Of a stretch of 41,786 nucleotides of DNA, positions 32,938-39,663 are shown piece after piece; position 1 is the stretch's first letter; each line of letters opens with the position of its first letter. Source of the stretch: a virus; the IMG/VR virus record IMGVR_UViG_3300044675_004297, positions 1 to 41,786 of that record. The stretch is one strand, 5' to 3'. The notes beneath the pieces were generated by a model. It was not told the origin of the DNA and searched no databases. It worked only from the letters and a program-made list of their open reading frames with translations. Position numbers and translations under genes: made by a program.

Positions 32938-33270
32938 ATGCGGGATCTTAGAACCGGCGAATGCTTGTGGTCTGAGTGGACGGGTGATGGTCTAGATGTA
33001 GATTCATCGGAACCTGTCTTCTTTACAGAAGGTTATGTCGACATCGAACATGAAGTAGTTAGCCGAGCGCTAGCTTCTGCCTTTCAGAGAGACGGTTCTG
33101 CAGTTACGCTCGGCGACGGATATAAGCTTGTCGATCGAGCAATTGTCACTTGTGGCTATGCAGGATTCGTAGACGGGGACATTCATTTAGCAGTTTGTGA
33201 TGAAACTGGAGAAACCCGCGAGGGCGACGAAGTAGACGAAGTTCTTGAAATTACCTGGGTGTCGTTTTAA
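32938..33270 (+). CDS. Unknown acidic 110-residue protein
   Basis: I do not recognise this protein. It is strongly acidic (many Asp and Glu), with an FFTEGYVDIEHEVVSRAL region and a beta-rich centre and C-terminus. No Shine-Dalgarno precedes its ATG, and a TATAAT box sits 10 nt upstream, suggesting translation from a near-leaderless mRNA. Its stop overlaps the WhiB ATG (TAATG), so it is probably co-expressed with that regulator. Confidence 0.6.
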   Translation: MRDLRTGECLWSEWTGDGLDVDSSEPVFFTEGYVDIEHEVVSRALASAFQRDGSAVTLGDGYKLVDRAIVTCGYAGFVDGDIHLAVCDETGETREGDEVDEVLEITWVSF

Positions 33271-33794
33271 TGGCGTCTAAATTTGGCGATATGAGCTGGC
33301 ACGAGGATGCCGCGTGTCGCCAACCAAAAAACAAATGGATGGCTAAGTTTTTCTACTCAAATGTGCCCGCTGAAAAATATGACGCAAAAAACTTATGTTT
33401 TACATGCCCGCAGCGTCGTACGTGTCTTAAATGGGCATTGGACAATAAACAAATCTGGGGAATTTGGGGAGGCAAAGACGAATCAGAAATTCGTCGTGCG
33501 CTTTCAGTTTCTCACACAGGGCAGGAAATACGTCGTCAACGTTTTCCAAACTGCCCGTACTGTGGTGCACGACCAGCTAAGCTTAGCGTTGTCGTAGCTG
33601 ACTCGCCCGAGGGTGGCCGATGGACAACAATGAAGCTTGTTGTTTGTAGTGAATGTGAGTTCACTTGGCGCAGTCGCACTAGTGCAAATGCGGTAAATGC
33701 GTATCACGCAAGTAAAGCAGCAAAAAAGTCTAAGACTTCTAAAGGGTTTACTCCGCCTCTACCGGCGTCTGATCCTGAGCCTGAAGCTGACTAA
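33270..33794 (+). CDS. WhiB-family iron-sulfur regulator with C-terminal zinc ribbon
   Basis: A 174-residue protein. Residues 10-75 are a WhiB domain: Cys16 in AACRQPK, Cys43 and Cys46 in LCFTCPQ, Cys52 in TCLKWAL, then the GIWGG turn (64-68) and EIRRAL. The four Cys residues bind a [4Fe-4S] cluster, and WhiB proteins bind the primary sigma factor in Actinobacteria. Residues 95-129 add CPYCG and CSEC, a zinc-ribbon pair not present in typical WhiB proteins. A basic linker and an acidic tail follow. It likely reprograms host or phage transcription. Phage WhiB proteins such as that of mycobacteriophage TM4 repress a host WhiB function. Start overlaps the upstream stop. Confidence 0.9.
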   Translation: MASKFGDMSWHEDAACRQPKNKWMAKFFYSNVPAEKYDAKNLCFTCPQRRTCLKWALDNKQIWGIWGGKDESEIRRALSVSHTGQEIRRQRFPNCPYCGARPAKLSVVVADSPEGGRWTTMKLVVCSECEFTWRSRTSANAVNAYHASKAAKKSKTSKGFTPPLPASDPEPEAD

Positions 33795-33882
33795 TCGTTG
33801 CGCGTGCAACGGCGAGTTGCAGTGTTAGTTGCTTATTTTGTTCGAGAAGGTCGTTAATGACTGCTTGTACGTCGATGTCCAT
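33748..33882 (-). CDS. Short coiled-coil protein antisense to the WhiB gene end
   Basis: A 44-residue reading frame starting at ATG 33882, with AGGAAA about 6 nt upstream on the minus strand. The product begins MDIDVQAVINDLLEQNKQL and continues as a helical heptad (LTLQLAVARATISQLQ) ending in an acidic tail. Short coiled coils of this pattern are common in actinophages. It overlaps the last 47 bases of the WhiB gene and contains the CGTTGC-GCGT-GCAACG hairpin (33796-33811). It may be the last gene of the minus-strand oxygenase operon. Confidence 0.6.
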   Translation of the reverse strand: MDIDVQAVINDLLEQNKQLTLQLAVARATISQLQAQDQTPVEAE

Positions 33883-33914
33883 TGTGGTTTTCCTATTTTT
33901 GTTATTGGGTGTAT

Positions 33915-33934
33915 GCGTGGCAAACTTGCTACGC
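33915..33934 (-). terminator. Hairpin after the glutathione-peroxidase-like gene
   Basis: GCGTGGCA (33915-33922) pairs with TGCTACGC (33927-33934) with a 4-nt loop and one G-T pair. It lies 6 nt beyond the minus-strand stop at 33941. There is no clear T tract, so it may be a partial terminator or an mRNA-end hairpin. Confidence 0.35.
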
Positions 33935-33940
33935 TAAATT

Positions 33941-34546
33941 TTAATGCTTAACGTATTCTTCGTCTAAAGCTTTTTCAATTATTTTTCGAAGTCTGTCTAG
34001 CTCGACGTCGGCTGGGTCGCAGTATCCGCTTTCGTAGGCGTAATTTAGCAACAATCCATTGGCAAGTCGTGCGATTCTTTTGCCGTACTTGTCGACAACA
34101 AACTTTTCAAAGTTGCCATTGATCGGAGCACTTTCTCCGTCAGGATTGAGGAAGTCGTAAATTTGATGAATTTTACGGCCAGTATTTTCGTTGTCACGGT
34201 CTTCACGCGAGACTATTAGTTCAGTGAAAGGATACGTCACGTTCCACTCACGGCGTGCGTACTCTTCAGATACCTTACCGTTTTCGATACCGTTTTCGTA
34301 TTCACCATAAGTCACCTTAGCTCCGCAGTAGTCATTCGTAGGAATAGCGACTACTTGAAATCCGCGGTCTTTATAGTCTTGGTATAGCTGTTCAATAATC
34401 CCGAACTGTGGCGCGTTTCCGCAGCTGCCTGTTGTGTTGATAAACAATGTGACACGCCCGCGAAACTGTTCTAAGAAATTGTCTTCTCCATCTACGCCTT
34501 TGATGGGAATGTCGTAGACCGATGAATAGGTATCGTTGCTGCTCAT
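33941..34546 (-). CDS. Glutathione-peroxidase-like thioredoxin-fold protein
   Basis: A 201-residue protein of the glutathione peroxidase family: VYDIPIKGVDGEDNFLEQF, then VTLFINTTGSCGNAPQFG with Cys42 at the peroxidatic site and Gln47, a long helix (EQLYQDYKDRGFQVVAIPTND) and FEKFVVDKYGKRI at the C-terminal strand. The catalytic tetrad normally is Cys, Gln, Trp, Asn; the Trp of the WNF motif is Gly here (NGNFEKF). Cys74 in NDYCG could be a resolving Cys, pointing to a thioredoxin-linked peroxidase. AGGAG lies upstream. It follows three dioxygenase genes in the same operon, so it may remove peroxide or serve redox balance near the iron enzymes. Confidence 0.78.
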   Translation of the reverse strand: MSSNDTYSSVYDIPIKGVDGEDNFLEQFRGRVTLFINTTGSCGNAPQFGIIEQLYQDYKDRGFQVVAIPTNDYCGAKVTYGEYENGIENGKVSEEYARREWNVTYPFTELIVSREDRDNENTGRKIHQIYDFLNPDGESAPINGNFEKFVVDKYGKRIARLANGLLLNYAYESGYCDPADVELDRLRKIIEKALDEEYVKH

Positions 34547-34555
34547 TTTTTTCTC

Positions 34556-35320
34556 CTAAAAGTTCGTTACTTTATTTTGATACAAGTATTCTTGCCCGAC
34601 GTCTTTTTTTAGGTTTAAAAGCCATGTGTGCGGACTTCTTACAGTGTTTGGGGTTTCGCTTGGGCTTTGCAATTGACCAGTGTCGCCGTGGCAAAACCAT
34701 TGTAGATATACTACACGCTCGCCTGCTGTAACTGGTGTTACTTCGTGTGCACCTAAGTACGTTGATGGGTACATCACAATGTCTCCTGCCTCCAGTCTTA
34801 TAGATACGTCCCACATTCTAAAGTAAAGATCTCCGCCCTCGTAGTTACTAGACCACGAAAGTCCCGCGGTCACTGTGTTATGCAGTGGCATCTGATTTAT
34901 CGGCTTGTAGTTTTCGTCAAGTGGTATTGCAGAATCTGAATGGCACCCGATATTTTGTCCGTCTGAATACGTAGCAATGTGGCCTTTAGTTCTCCAAGCG
35001 ATGGCTTCTATTACTACTGGAAAGATTTTGCAATACTCAACAATGCATCTATACAGAGCGTCTTCGCACGCTTGTGAAAAGTCAACAAAGTGCTGCGGAG
35101 TATCGTCGACGACAGTCTCTACAAATCGTCCTGGTGCGATGTCGATCGACTTTCGGTCAAACTCATATCCAGATGAATTGACTACAGTGTCATCTTTGTC
35201 GAAGAAGTGTTGTTCTTTTCTGCTGTTTAAGTACCCCATGTACTTTTCAATCAGCGCGTCATCGATGTCTATAGCGTTCTTAAAGAGAACAATTCCATTT
35301 CCAAGATTGCTAATTTGCAT
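34556..35320 (-). CDS. 2-oxoglutarate/Fe(II) dioxygenase, prolyl-4-hydroxylase-like (R type)
   Basis: A 254-residue non-heme iron dioxygenase. GCHSD gives His127 and Asp129, GAHEV gives His192, and GERVVY gives Arg202 for 2-oxoglutarate; NYEGGDLYF and AGDIVMYPSTY complete the double-stranded beta-helix. I choose ATG 35320 because GAGGAG lies just upstream; a TTG at 35332 is also in frame but lacks a site. The start overlaps the preceding gene end. Family members hydroxylate proline, lysine or other residues of proteins or free amino acids; the substrate here is unknown. Confidence 0.88.
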   Translation of the reverse strand: MQISNLGNGIVLFKNAIDIDDALIEKYMGYLNSRKEQHFFDKDDTVVNSSGYEFDRKSIDIAPGRFVETVVDDTPQHFVDFSQACEDALYRCIVEYCKIFPVVIEAIAWRTKGHIATYSDGQNIGCHSDSAIPLDENYKPINQMPLHNTVTAGLSWSSNYEGGDLYFRMWDVSIRLEAGDIVMYPSTYLGAHEVTPVTAGERVVYLQWFCHGDTGQLQSPSETPNTVRSPHTWLLNLKKDVGQEYLYQNKVTNF

Positions 35321-36194
35321 TGTACTCCTCAAATGAAAAACCTGGAATTGACAATGTTATACCACTATTCTTTATTAGACGGACGAAGTCGTTTCTAAGC
35401 GTTGGCATGTACACGTTTGTTGCAGTTCTAGACACGTCAGGATCTTTGTTCGGATCAGTGACGCTTTCGTTGACGGCAGTGTTTGGTGTGCCGTGAGAAT
35501 ACCAACCTAGATACGAGTAGCGCACTCCAGAGCTAACTGGCTTAACCTCGTGTGTCGCCATATAGTTTGACGGGAACATCAAGACGTCTCCACGCTTAGG
35601 TTGAATTTCAATGTCTAAGTAGTTGAAGTAATGATGTCCGCCGCAAAAAGAAGTACTAGTGACTTGGTCGTCTGTGTCTACACAGTCATTTAGATACATA
35701 AGCACGGTCGTTGTATTGCGCGTGGCTAGTTGATCACCAGGTTCTGGTAAGCCATAAACATAGTCAGCACTTGTATCAGAATGCGCGCCAAGATACACAC
35801 CGCGCTTATATGAAACAACGTGTCCTTTGACTTTCCACCAAATATTTTTGTAAGCCATTGGAAACAAGGTTAAATACTTTAAGAGATACTTATCTCGAGA
35901 GTCTTCAAGAAAATCTAAAAAGCCTCTAAACTCGCCATCATTTGTTGTATGCATTTGCGATGCGCGACGTGGCATTTGTTCGACTGTGTCAAGGTCAAAG
36001 TAGTAGCCACTTTTATTTAAAAAAGATTCTTTTCCAGTCTCTGGATTAATAGCCTTTGTATACATCTGAGACTGCTCTGCTTGTAGTTCACGCTCGACCC
36101 AGTTGATTACGGTTTCGCAGTGCCAATCGAGCGCGCCTCTAAAGATGACGACACCGCCACCTAAGTGCTCTGGAGCTGCGTCATTGAACTTCAC
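35310..36194 (-). CDS. 2-oxoglutarate/Fe(II) dioxygenase, prolyl-4-hydroxylase-like (R type)
   Basis: A 294-residue dioxygenase with GTG start in a GTGA overlap with the upstream gene. GAHSD gives His138 and Asp140, ATHEV His215, GVRYSYLGW Arg225; the framework has YLNDCVD, GGHHYFNYLDIEI and RGDVLMFPSNY. N-terminus LGGGVVIFRGAL resembles the neighbour at 36191-37048 (LGGGTVVFRNAI), and the pair share the C-terminal GWxxxG element, so they arose by duplication. Probably a protein hydroxylase of unknown target. Confidence 0.88.
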   Translation of the reverse strand: MKFNDAAPEHLGGGVVIFRGALDWHCETVINWVERELQAEQSQMYTKAINPETGKESFLNKSGYYFDLDTVEQMPRRASQMHTTNDGEFRGFLDFLEDSRDKYLLKYLTLFPMAYKNIWWKVKGHVVSYKRGVYLGAHSDTSADYVYGLPEPGDQLATRNTTTVLMYLNDCVDTDDQVTSTSFCGGHHYFNYLDIEIQPKRGDVLMFPSNYMATHEVKPVSSGVRYSYLGWYSHGTPNTAVNESVTDPNKDPDVSRTATNVYMPTLRNDFVRLIKNSGITLSIPGFSFEEYNAN

Positions 36195-37048
36195 TTTACG
36201 TGATCTTTTTGTCTATTTGACACTGCAAGCAAGTGCGACGGTCTAGTGCTAGCGTCTGGGTATTTTTCAACAATGTATTGCTCGTAGTCTTCAATAATTG
36301 TCTTCATCCAATACTGACCGCCAATGGCAGAAGAACTTTTTTCATGCTGGGGATTGACACCGCGCTTTTCGTCTTCTGATCCCTGGGCAAACCAACCAAG
36401 ATACGAGTAACGTGTCCCGCGTGTTACTTCTAGGATTTCATGAGCGCCAATGTAGTTTGCTGGCATCATGCAGATATCCCCTGTGCGTGGCTTGATGTCG
36501 ACATCAAAGTATGGAACTGTCATATGACCACCAGAAAAAGAGTACGGAGCTTCTTTTTCGCCTTCATCAACACAGTCATTAAAATAGATAAGCGCACTTA
36601 GCACATTGCGTGTTGCGTGTTCTGTTGGTGGAACAGCGCCGTAGCGGTAATTGACATCATTGTCAGAGTGAAATCCCAAGGCGCCGCCTTTGTCGTAGGC
36701 CAAGATATGACCCTCACTTCTCCACCATAGCGACTGAAGAATGGCTGGAAACATCTCGATGTATTGCAGCAGCGCTGCGTACAAGGCTTTTTCACACTCA
36801 GTGAAGAATGGGTGATCTAGGTTCATCATTCTCACTGGTGCTTTACTTGTTTTTTCAAGATCGTAAATGAATCCGCCTTGATTGACTGCGTGAAGTGGCT
36901 TACCGTTTTCGTCTTTGATAATGGTAAACATTTGGCTTCGAGCCTCTTCTTTAAGCTGCTCAAGGTGGGGAATAACTACGTGCTGCGGCACTTCGATTGC
37001 ATTTCTAAATACAACTGTTCCGCCGCCCAAATGCTCAACGCTACTCAT
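36191..37048 (-). CDS. 2-oxoglutarate/Fe(II) dioxygenase, prolyl-4-hydroxylase-like (R type)
   Basis: A 285-residue dioxygenase. GFHSD gives His127 and Asp129, GAHEI His203, GTRYSYLGW Arg213; YFNDCVD and TGDICMMPANY complete the fold. I take ATG 37048, where homology with the paralogue begins; the frame is open upstream to 37387 but crosses a divergent gene. There is no Shine-Dalgarno; instead TGATACTAT ends 7 nt before the ATG, so the transcript should start at the start codon. First gene of the 37048-33941 operon. Confidence 0.86.
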   Translation of the reverse strand: MSSVEHLGGGTVVFRNAIEVPQHVVIPHLEQLKEEARSQMFTIIKDENGKPLHAVNQGGFIYDLEKTSKAPVRMMNLDHPFFTECEKALYAALLQYIEMFPAILQSLWWRSEGHILAYDKGGALGFHSDNDVNYRYGAVPPTEHATRNVLSALIYFNDCVDEGEKEAPYSFSGGHMTVPYFDVDIKPRTGDICMMPANYIGAHEILEVTRGTRYSYLGWFAQGSEDEKRGVNPQHEKSSSAIGGQYWMKTIIEDYEQYIVEKYPDASTRPSHLLAVSNRQKDHVK

Positions 37049-37055
37049 GCTAGCA

Positions 37056-37100
37056 ATAGTATCATTAGTCGTAGCAAAAAATAATGAAGCAAGATAATAT
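37056..37100. promoter_or_regulatory. Divergent pair of leaderless-type promoters
   Basis: On the minus strand TGATACTAT (37056-37064) lies 7 nt from the ATG at 37048. On the plus strand TAATAT (37095-37100) lies 6 nt from the ATG at 37107. Neither gene has a Shine-Dalgarno. The two start codons are only 58 nt apart, so one regulator bound here could control both hydroxylase genes. Confidence 0.55.
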
Positions 37101-37106
37101 GCATTC

Positions 37107-37775
37107 ATGAAAGAACCTGCTTTTTGGGAAGACGTAATTGCCGATCTGCCAGTGTGTGTCGCTTTTAAAGAAAACTGGAGGCAGATTCTTAAAGAAGCTC
37201 GTGAGTACCTTGCAATTAACTCTGATTTTCTGATCTCGTATCCAGCTATAGAAGTAGAAGATCTCGGCAGGCCGGGAGAAAAAATAAAAGTATATTCTGG
37301 AAACTCATGGAAAGTAGCTACCGCCGGAATAAAAACTGACGATGCTATGACTTCTCTTGGCGGTCCGTTTATTGCAAAGTATGTCAAAAAGACCGTTGGG
37401 ATAGAGCTAAGTGACGTTGTTTCGTCTGTGGCTTCTGTGCTTCCAACAATTCATAAAATCGCAAAACCGCTTGAAGACGCTGGGCACATGTTTAATGGAG
37501 TGTTTAGCGTAGTCAGCCCAGGCACAGTGATCGCTCCGCATAGAGGCGACAGCAATCTAATGAGAGTTCATCTTGGTTTGGTGTGCGATCCTCTATGCGA
37601 AATAACTGTAGGGCCAGACAAGCGGACTTGGAAAGAAGGAGAACTTCTAGCCTTTAAAGACGGAGGAACCTACCCGCATAGTGTCGCACACAGTGGGACA
37701 CATGACAGGCTTATACTTATATTTGATTTGACACTTGACTATTTGCGGTCAGTGATAAATCACCCTATGCTGTAG
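37107..37775 (+). CDS. Aspartyl/asparaginyl beta-hydroxylase-like dioxygenase
   Basis: A 222-residue protein read opposite to its neighbours. Residues 130-210 match the Asp/Asn beta-hydroxylase (PF05118-type) fold: SPGTVIAPHRGDSNLMRVHLGL (His145, Arg153, His155), WKEGELLAFKDGG, YPHSVAHSGTHDRLILIFDLT (His191, His195, Arg201). The family uses Fe(II) and 2-oxoglutarate to hydroxylate Asp or Asn residues, or in bacteria lipids and peptides. This is a different family from the five P4H-like enzymes. Leaderless-type promoter upstream; its last 11 bases overlap the convergent gene at 37765. Confidence 0.8.
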   Translation: MKEPAFWEDVIADLPVCVAFKENWRQILKEAREYLAINSDFLISYPAIEVEDLGRPGEKIKVYSGNSWKVATAGIKTDDAMTSLGGPFIAKYVKKTVGIELSDVVSSVASVLPTIHKIAKPLEDAGHMFNGVFSVVSPGTVIAPHRGDSNLMRVHLGLVCDPLCEITVGPDKRTWKEGELLAFKDGGTYPHSVAHSGTHDRLILIFDLTLDYLRSVINHPML

Positions 37776-38529
37776 CCGCGTTTTTAATAAAGACAGTGTA
37801 TCCGTAAAACTCTGAAACATGGAACGTATGTCCATCGAGAGTTTTTAGAACCTTATGCAATTCCGTGTGCGGATGAGAGTGATACGAGTTTCTGTAAATA
37901 CGTGTAGAGTCATTGGTAGACGCGATATGAAGAATTCCGCCAGGGGCAAGTGAATCAACATATTTCTTAAGAAGGTCTGGCTCTCCCAAAATATCCCACA
38001 CCATTAGAACGATCATGTCAAATTTTTCAGATTCTGAAATACCGTTTTCTAGATCTGCGTAGTCTATGACGTCGTAGTCGTCAATGGTGTACTGGCCATG
38101 TACGCCGTACATGTGCTGTTCGAAAGCGTCTAAGAACGTGTTATTCATAAACGTGAAATAAGGCGCAGCGGAGGGTTCGTTGTGTGCCCACGAATACAAC
38201 CCCGCTGGAGTTCCGGGGACAGAGCTTAGTATTCTTTTTGGATTCTTTGCAAGTAAAAAAGACTCTACAGACGCGCTAACACGCTTAAGCAAAGAGAACC
38301 ATTCGTTTTCTGCGTCCTTGAAAAGATCATACAAAAAAATCTCTCCATTGCCTCCGCCGCCGACAGCAACAATTCTTTTATCAACGCTGTATGCAGCTCT
38401 TTCATTCAAAATAGCTGTTGCGGCTTCGCTCTGCGCCTGGCCAAAGTCGTCTCCAAATGTTCCGCTGTCAAGCATTGTAGAAGACAAAAACTCCGACACC
38501 AGAGACATTCTTAAGATTGTGTTATCCAC
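37765..38529 (-). CDS. SAM methyltransferase-like protein with degenerate motif I
   Basis: A 254-residue protein. I choose GTG 38529 because AAGGAG lies 9 nt upstream and the gene then overlaps the upstream stop by 8 nt; a TTG at 38589 has no site. The C-terminal half has the class I methyltransferase pattern: YDVIDYADLENGI, FDMIVLMVWDILGEPDLLKKYVDSLAPGGILHIAS. The expected glycine-rich motif I is not canonical (KRILSSVPGTPAGLYSW or VAVGGGGNGEIF are candidates). It may be inactive or use another nucleotide. Possible partner of the dioxygenases. Confidence 0.55.
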   Translation of the reverse strand: MDNTILRMSLVSEFLSSTMLDSGTFGDDFGQAQSEAATAILNERAAYSVDKRIVAVGGGGNGEIFLYDLFKDAENEWFSLLKRVSASVESFLLAKNPKRILSSVPGTPAGLYSWAHNEPSAAPYFTFMNNTFLDAFEQHMYGVHGQYTIDDYDVIDYADLENGISESEKFDMIVLMVWDILGEPDLLKKYVDSLAPGGILHIASTNDSTRIYRNSYHSHPHTELHKVLKTLDGHTFHVSEFYGYTVFIKNAATA

Positions 38530-38830
38530 GAGCAATAACTCCTTTAATGATCTGTCGGTGCCACCAGTACCTGCGAGCTGAGGTGACAAGATGGTAGTTC
38601 TCGGTTCTTAAAAAGTCGATTGCAGAGTGAGAACGAGACACTGCTGAAGGAGAAGAGTAGTGAAAGTTGTTTCTTAAACCACTAACTATGTCGTCTATTG
38701 TAATTAGATCTAGGTTGTCTTCTGTAATTCCTGCTAAAATGCAAATAACAGCAAGCTTATAGTCTACTCTTTCTAGGTCACTTTGCGGATTGTAAAGAGC
38801 CGCTTCTGTTTGAGATCTAGTTCTCTTCAT
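38522..38830 (-). CDS. Small unknown protein, possible relative of the DPD-TWE family
   Basis: About 102 residues from ATG 38830, which has GAGG 8 nt upstream; an ATG three codons earlier overlaps that site. Contains ERVDYKLAVICILAGITEDNLDLITIDD, a helix followed by a G-x-x-x-D-x-h turn that resembles the small proteins at 39117-39589 weakly. The C-terminus is basic and Tyr/Trp rich. Function unknown. Confidence 0.55.
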   Translation of the reverse strand: MKRTRSQTEAALYNPQSDLERVDYKLAVICILAGITEDNLDLITIDDIVSGLRNNFHYSSPSAVSRSHSAIDFLRTENYHLVTSARRYWWHRQIIKGVIARG

Positions 38831-39113
38831 ACATTTCATCCTCTGGCATGTCTATTTCTGGGGTAACAGTCCACGGCTCAGAAGGATCTCCACTCTGCAG
38901 CAGCTCGCAAAAAAACGCAGCGCCGTCTGCAAGTTGAAAAGAAAACTGGTTTGGTACCCAGTGTATAACCTGATCGTTTCTTGACGGGTTGTGGATTGGC
39001 TCACTAATGTGGGGGTAAGCGGGATCTTCGTCCGGGCATATTTTATATTTTCCAGTTGAAATTGCAAATTCAATAATTGGCAACTTCAGTGGAATTTTTG
39101 GCTTTATATTCAC
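38817..39113 (-). CDS. Unknown acidic 98-residue protein
   Basis: Not recognised. GTG start, 3 nt after the upstream stop. The sequence is rich in Pro and aromatic residues early (IKPKIPLKLPIIEFAI) and acidic at the end (MPEDEMYEEN). It contains ICPDEDPAYPHISEPIHN, which has Cys and His residues but no clear metal site. Its position in the coupled operon suggests it works with the dioxygenases or DUF6065-like protein. Confidence 0.5.
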   Translation of the reverse strand: MNIKPKIPLKLPIIEFAISTGKYKICPDEDPAYPHISEPIHNPSRNDQVIHWVPNQFSFQLADGAAFFCELLQSGDPSEPWTVTPEIDMPEDEMYEEN

Positions 39114-39116
39114 GGT

Positions 39117-39347
39117 TTACACCGCACTTACGCGCGAGTGTGCAATCACTTGAAGTCGTAGGCATTCATACGCGTTCCAGATGTCAGAACTGTTGTCTTC
39201 TGGTACTGGATTTTCCCATGTTTCACTGAGGTCATCTACGTCAACACCCAAAAGAGACGCGAGATTGACAATTGAATACTCTAGATACTCAATTGCGTTC
39301 GCGTTCGCCTTTGCTTTTAATTCATCTGAAAGTGTTGTAAATGTCAC
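39117..39347 (-). CDS. Small helical protein of the DPD-TWE family
   Basis: A 76-residue protein with GTG start in a GTGA overlap. Pattern: AIEYLEYSIVNLASLLGVDVDDLSETWENP, matching the 39344-39589 and 12208-12459 products in the order helix, small residue, D-x-D, hydrophobic, acidic, T-W/F-E. No known domain recognised. Confidence 0.6.
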   Translation of the reverse strand: MTFTTLSDELKAKANANAIEYLEYSIVNLASLLGVDVDDLSETWENPVPEDNSSDIWNAYECLRLQVIAHSRVSAV

Positions 39348-39589
39348 AGCGATTCCATTTTGGTCTTAATTTTAGCAATAGCGTCAAGAGTAAGTGAAAT
39401 TTCTAATTCTCCCTGACGAGGAACACCAGCCGTGTGCCCGTCACGTGGCTCGAACGTTGTCTCGTCAAACGTGTCTGGGTCGTAGCCTTCCATAACCAAT
39501 AAATTGATGAGGCGACGCTCTGAATTTTGAAGACTGCGTGTGTACAATGCCCGCAGTTCTCCTTCTGTCATTTTAGTTGTAAAGTCCAT
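39344..39589 (-). CDS. Small helical protein of the DPD-TWE family
   Basis: An 81-residue protein with ATG at 39589 and AGAGGAAAT upstream. Segment LINLLVMEGYDPDTFDETTFEP matches the small-family core, followed by a helix rich in Lys and Glu. It overlaps the next gene by 4 bases. Function unknown. Confidence 0.62.
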   Translation of the reverse strand: MDFTTKMTEGELRALYTRSLQNSERRLINLLVMEGYDPDTFDETTFEPRDGHTAGVPRQGELEISLTLDAIAKIKTKMESL

Positions 39590-39663
39590 ATTTCCTCTGC
39601 GGTTTCTATTGCTAGTAAAGCTGGTCGTGTTGTTTCAATTATACGTCGTACAAGCGCTGATGT

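Noticed and set aside
37049-37387. N-terminal extension of the 36191 dioxygenase to 37387
   Set aside because: The extra residues match no family member and run antisense through the 37107 gene; homology begins at the ATG at 37048.
38530-38589. TTG start at 38589 for the methyltransferase-like gene
   Set aside because: No ribosome site, while GTG 38529 has AAGGAG at ideal spacing.
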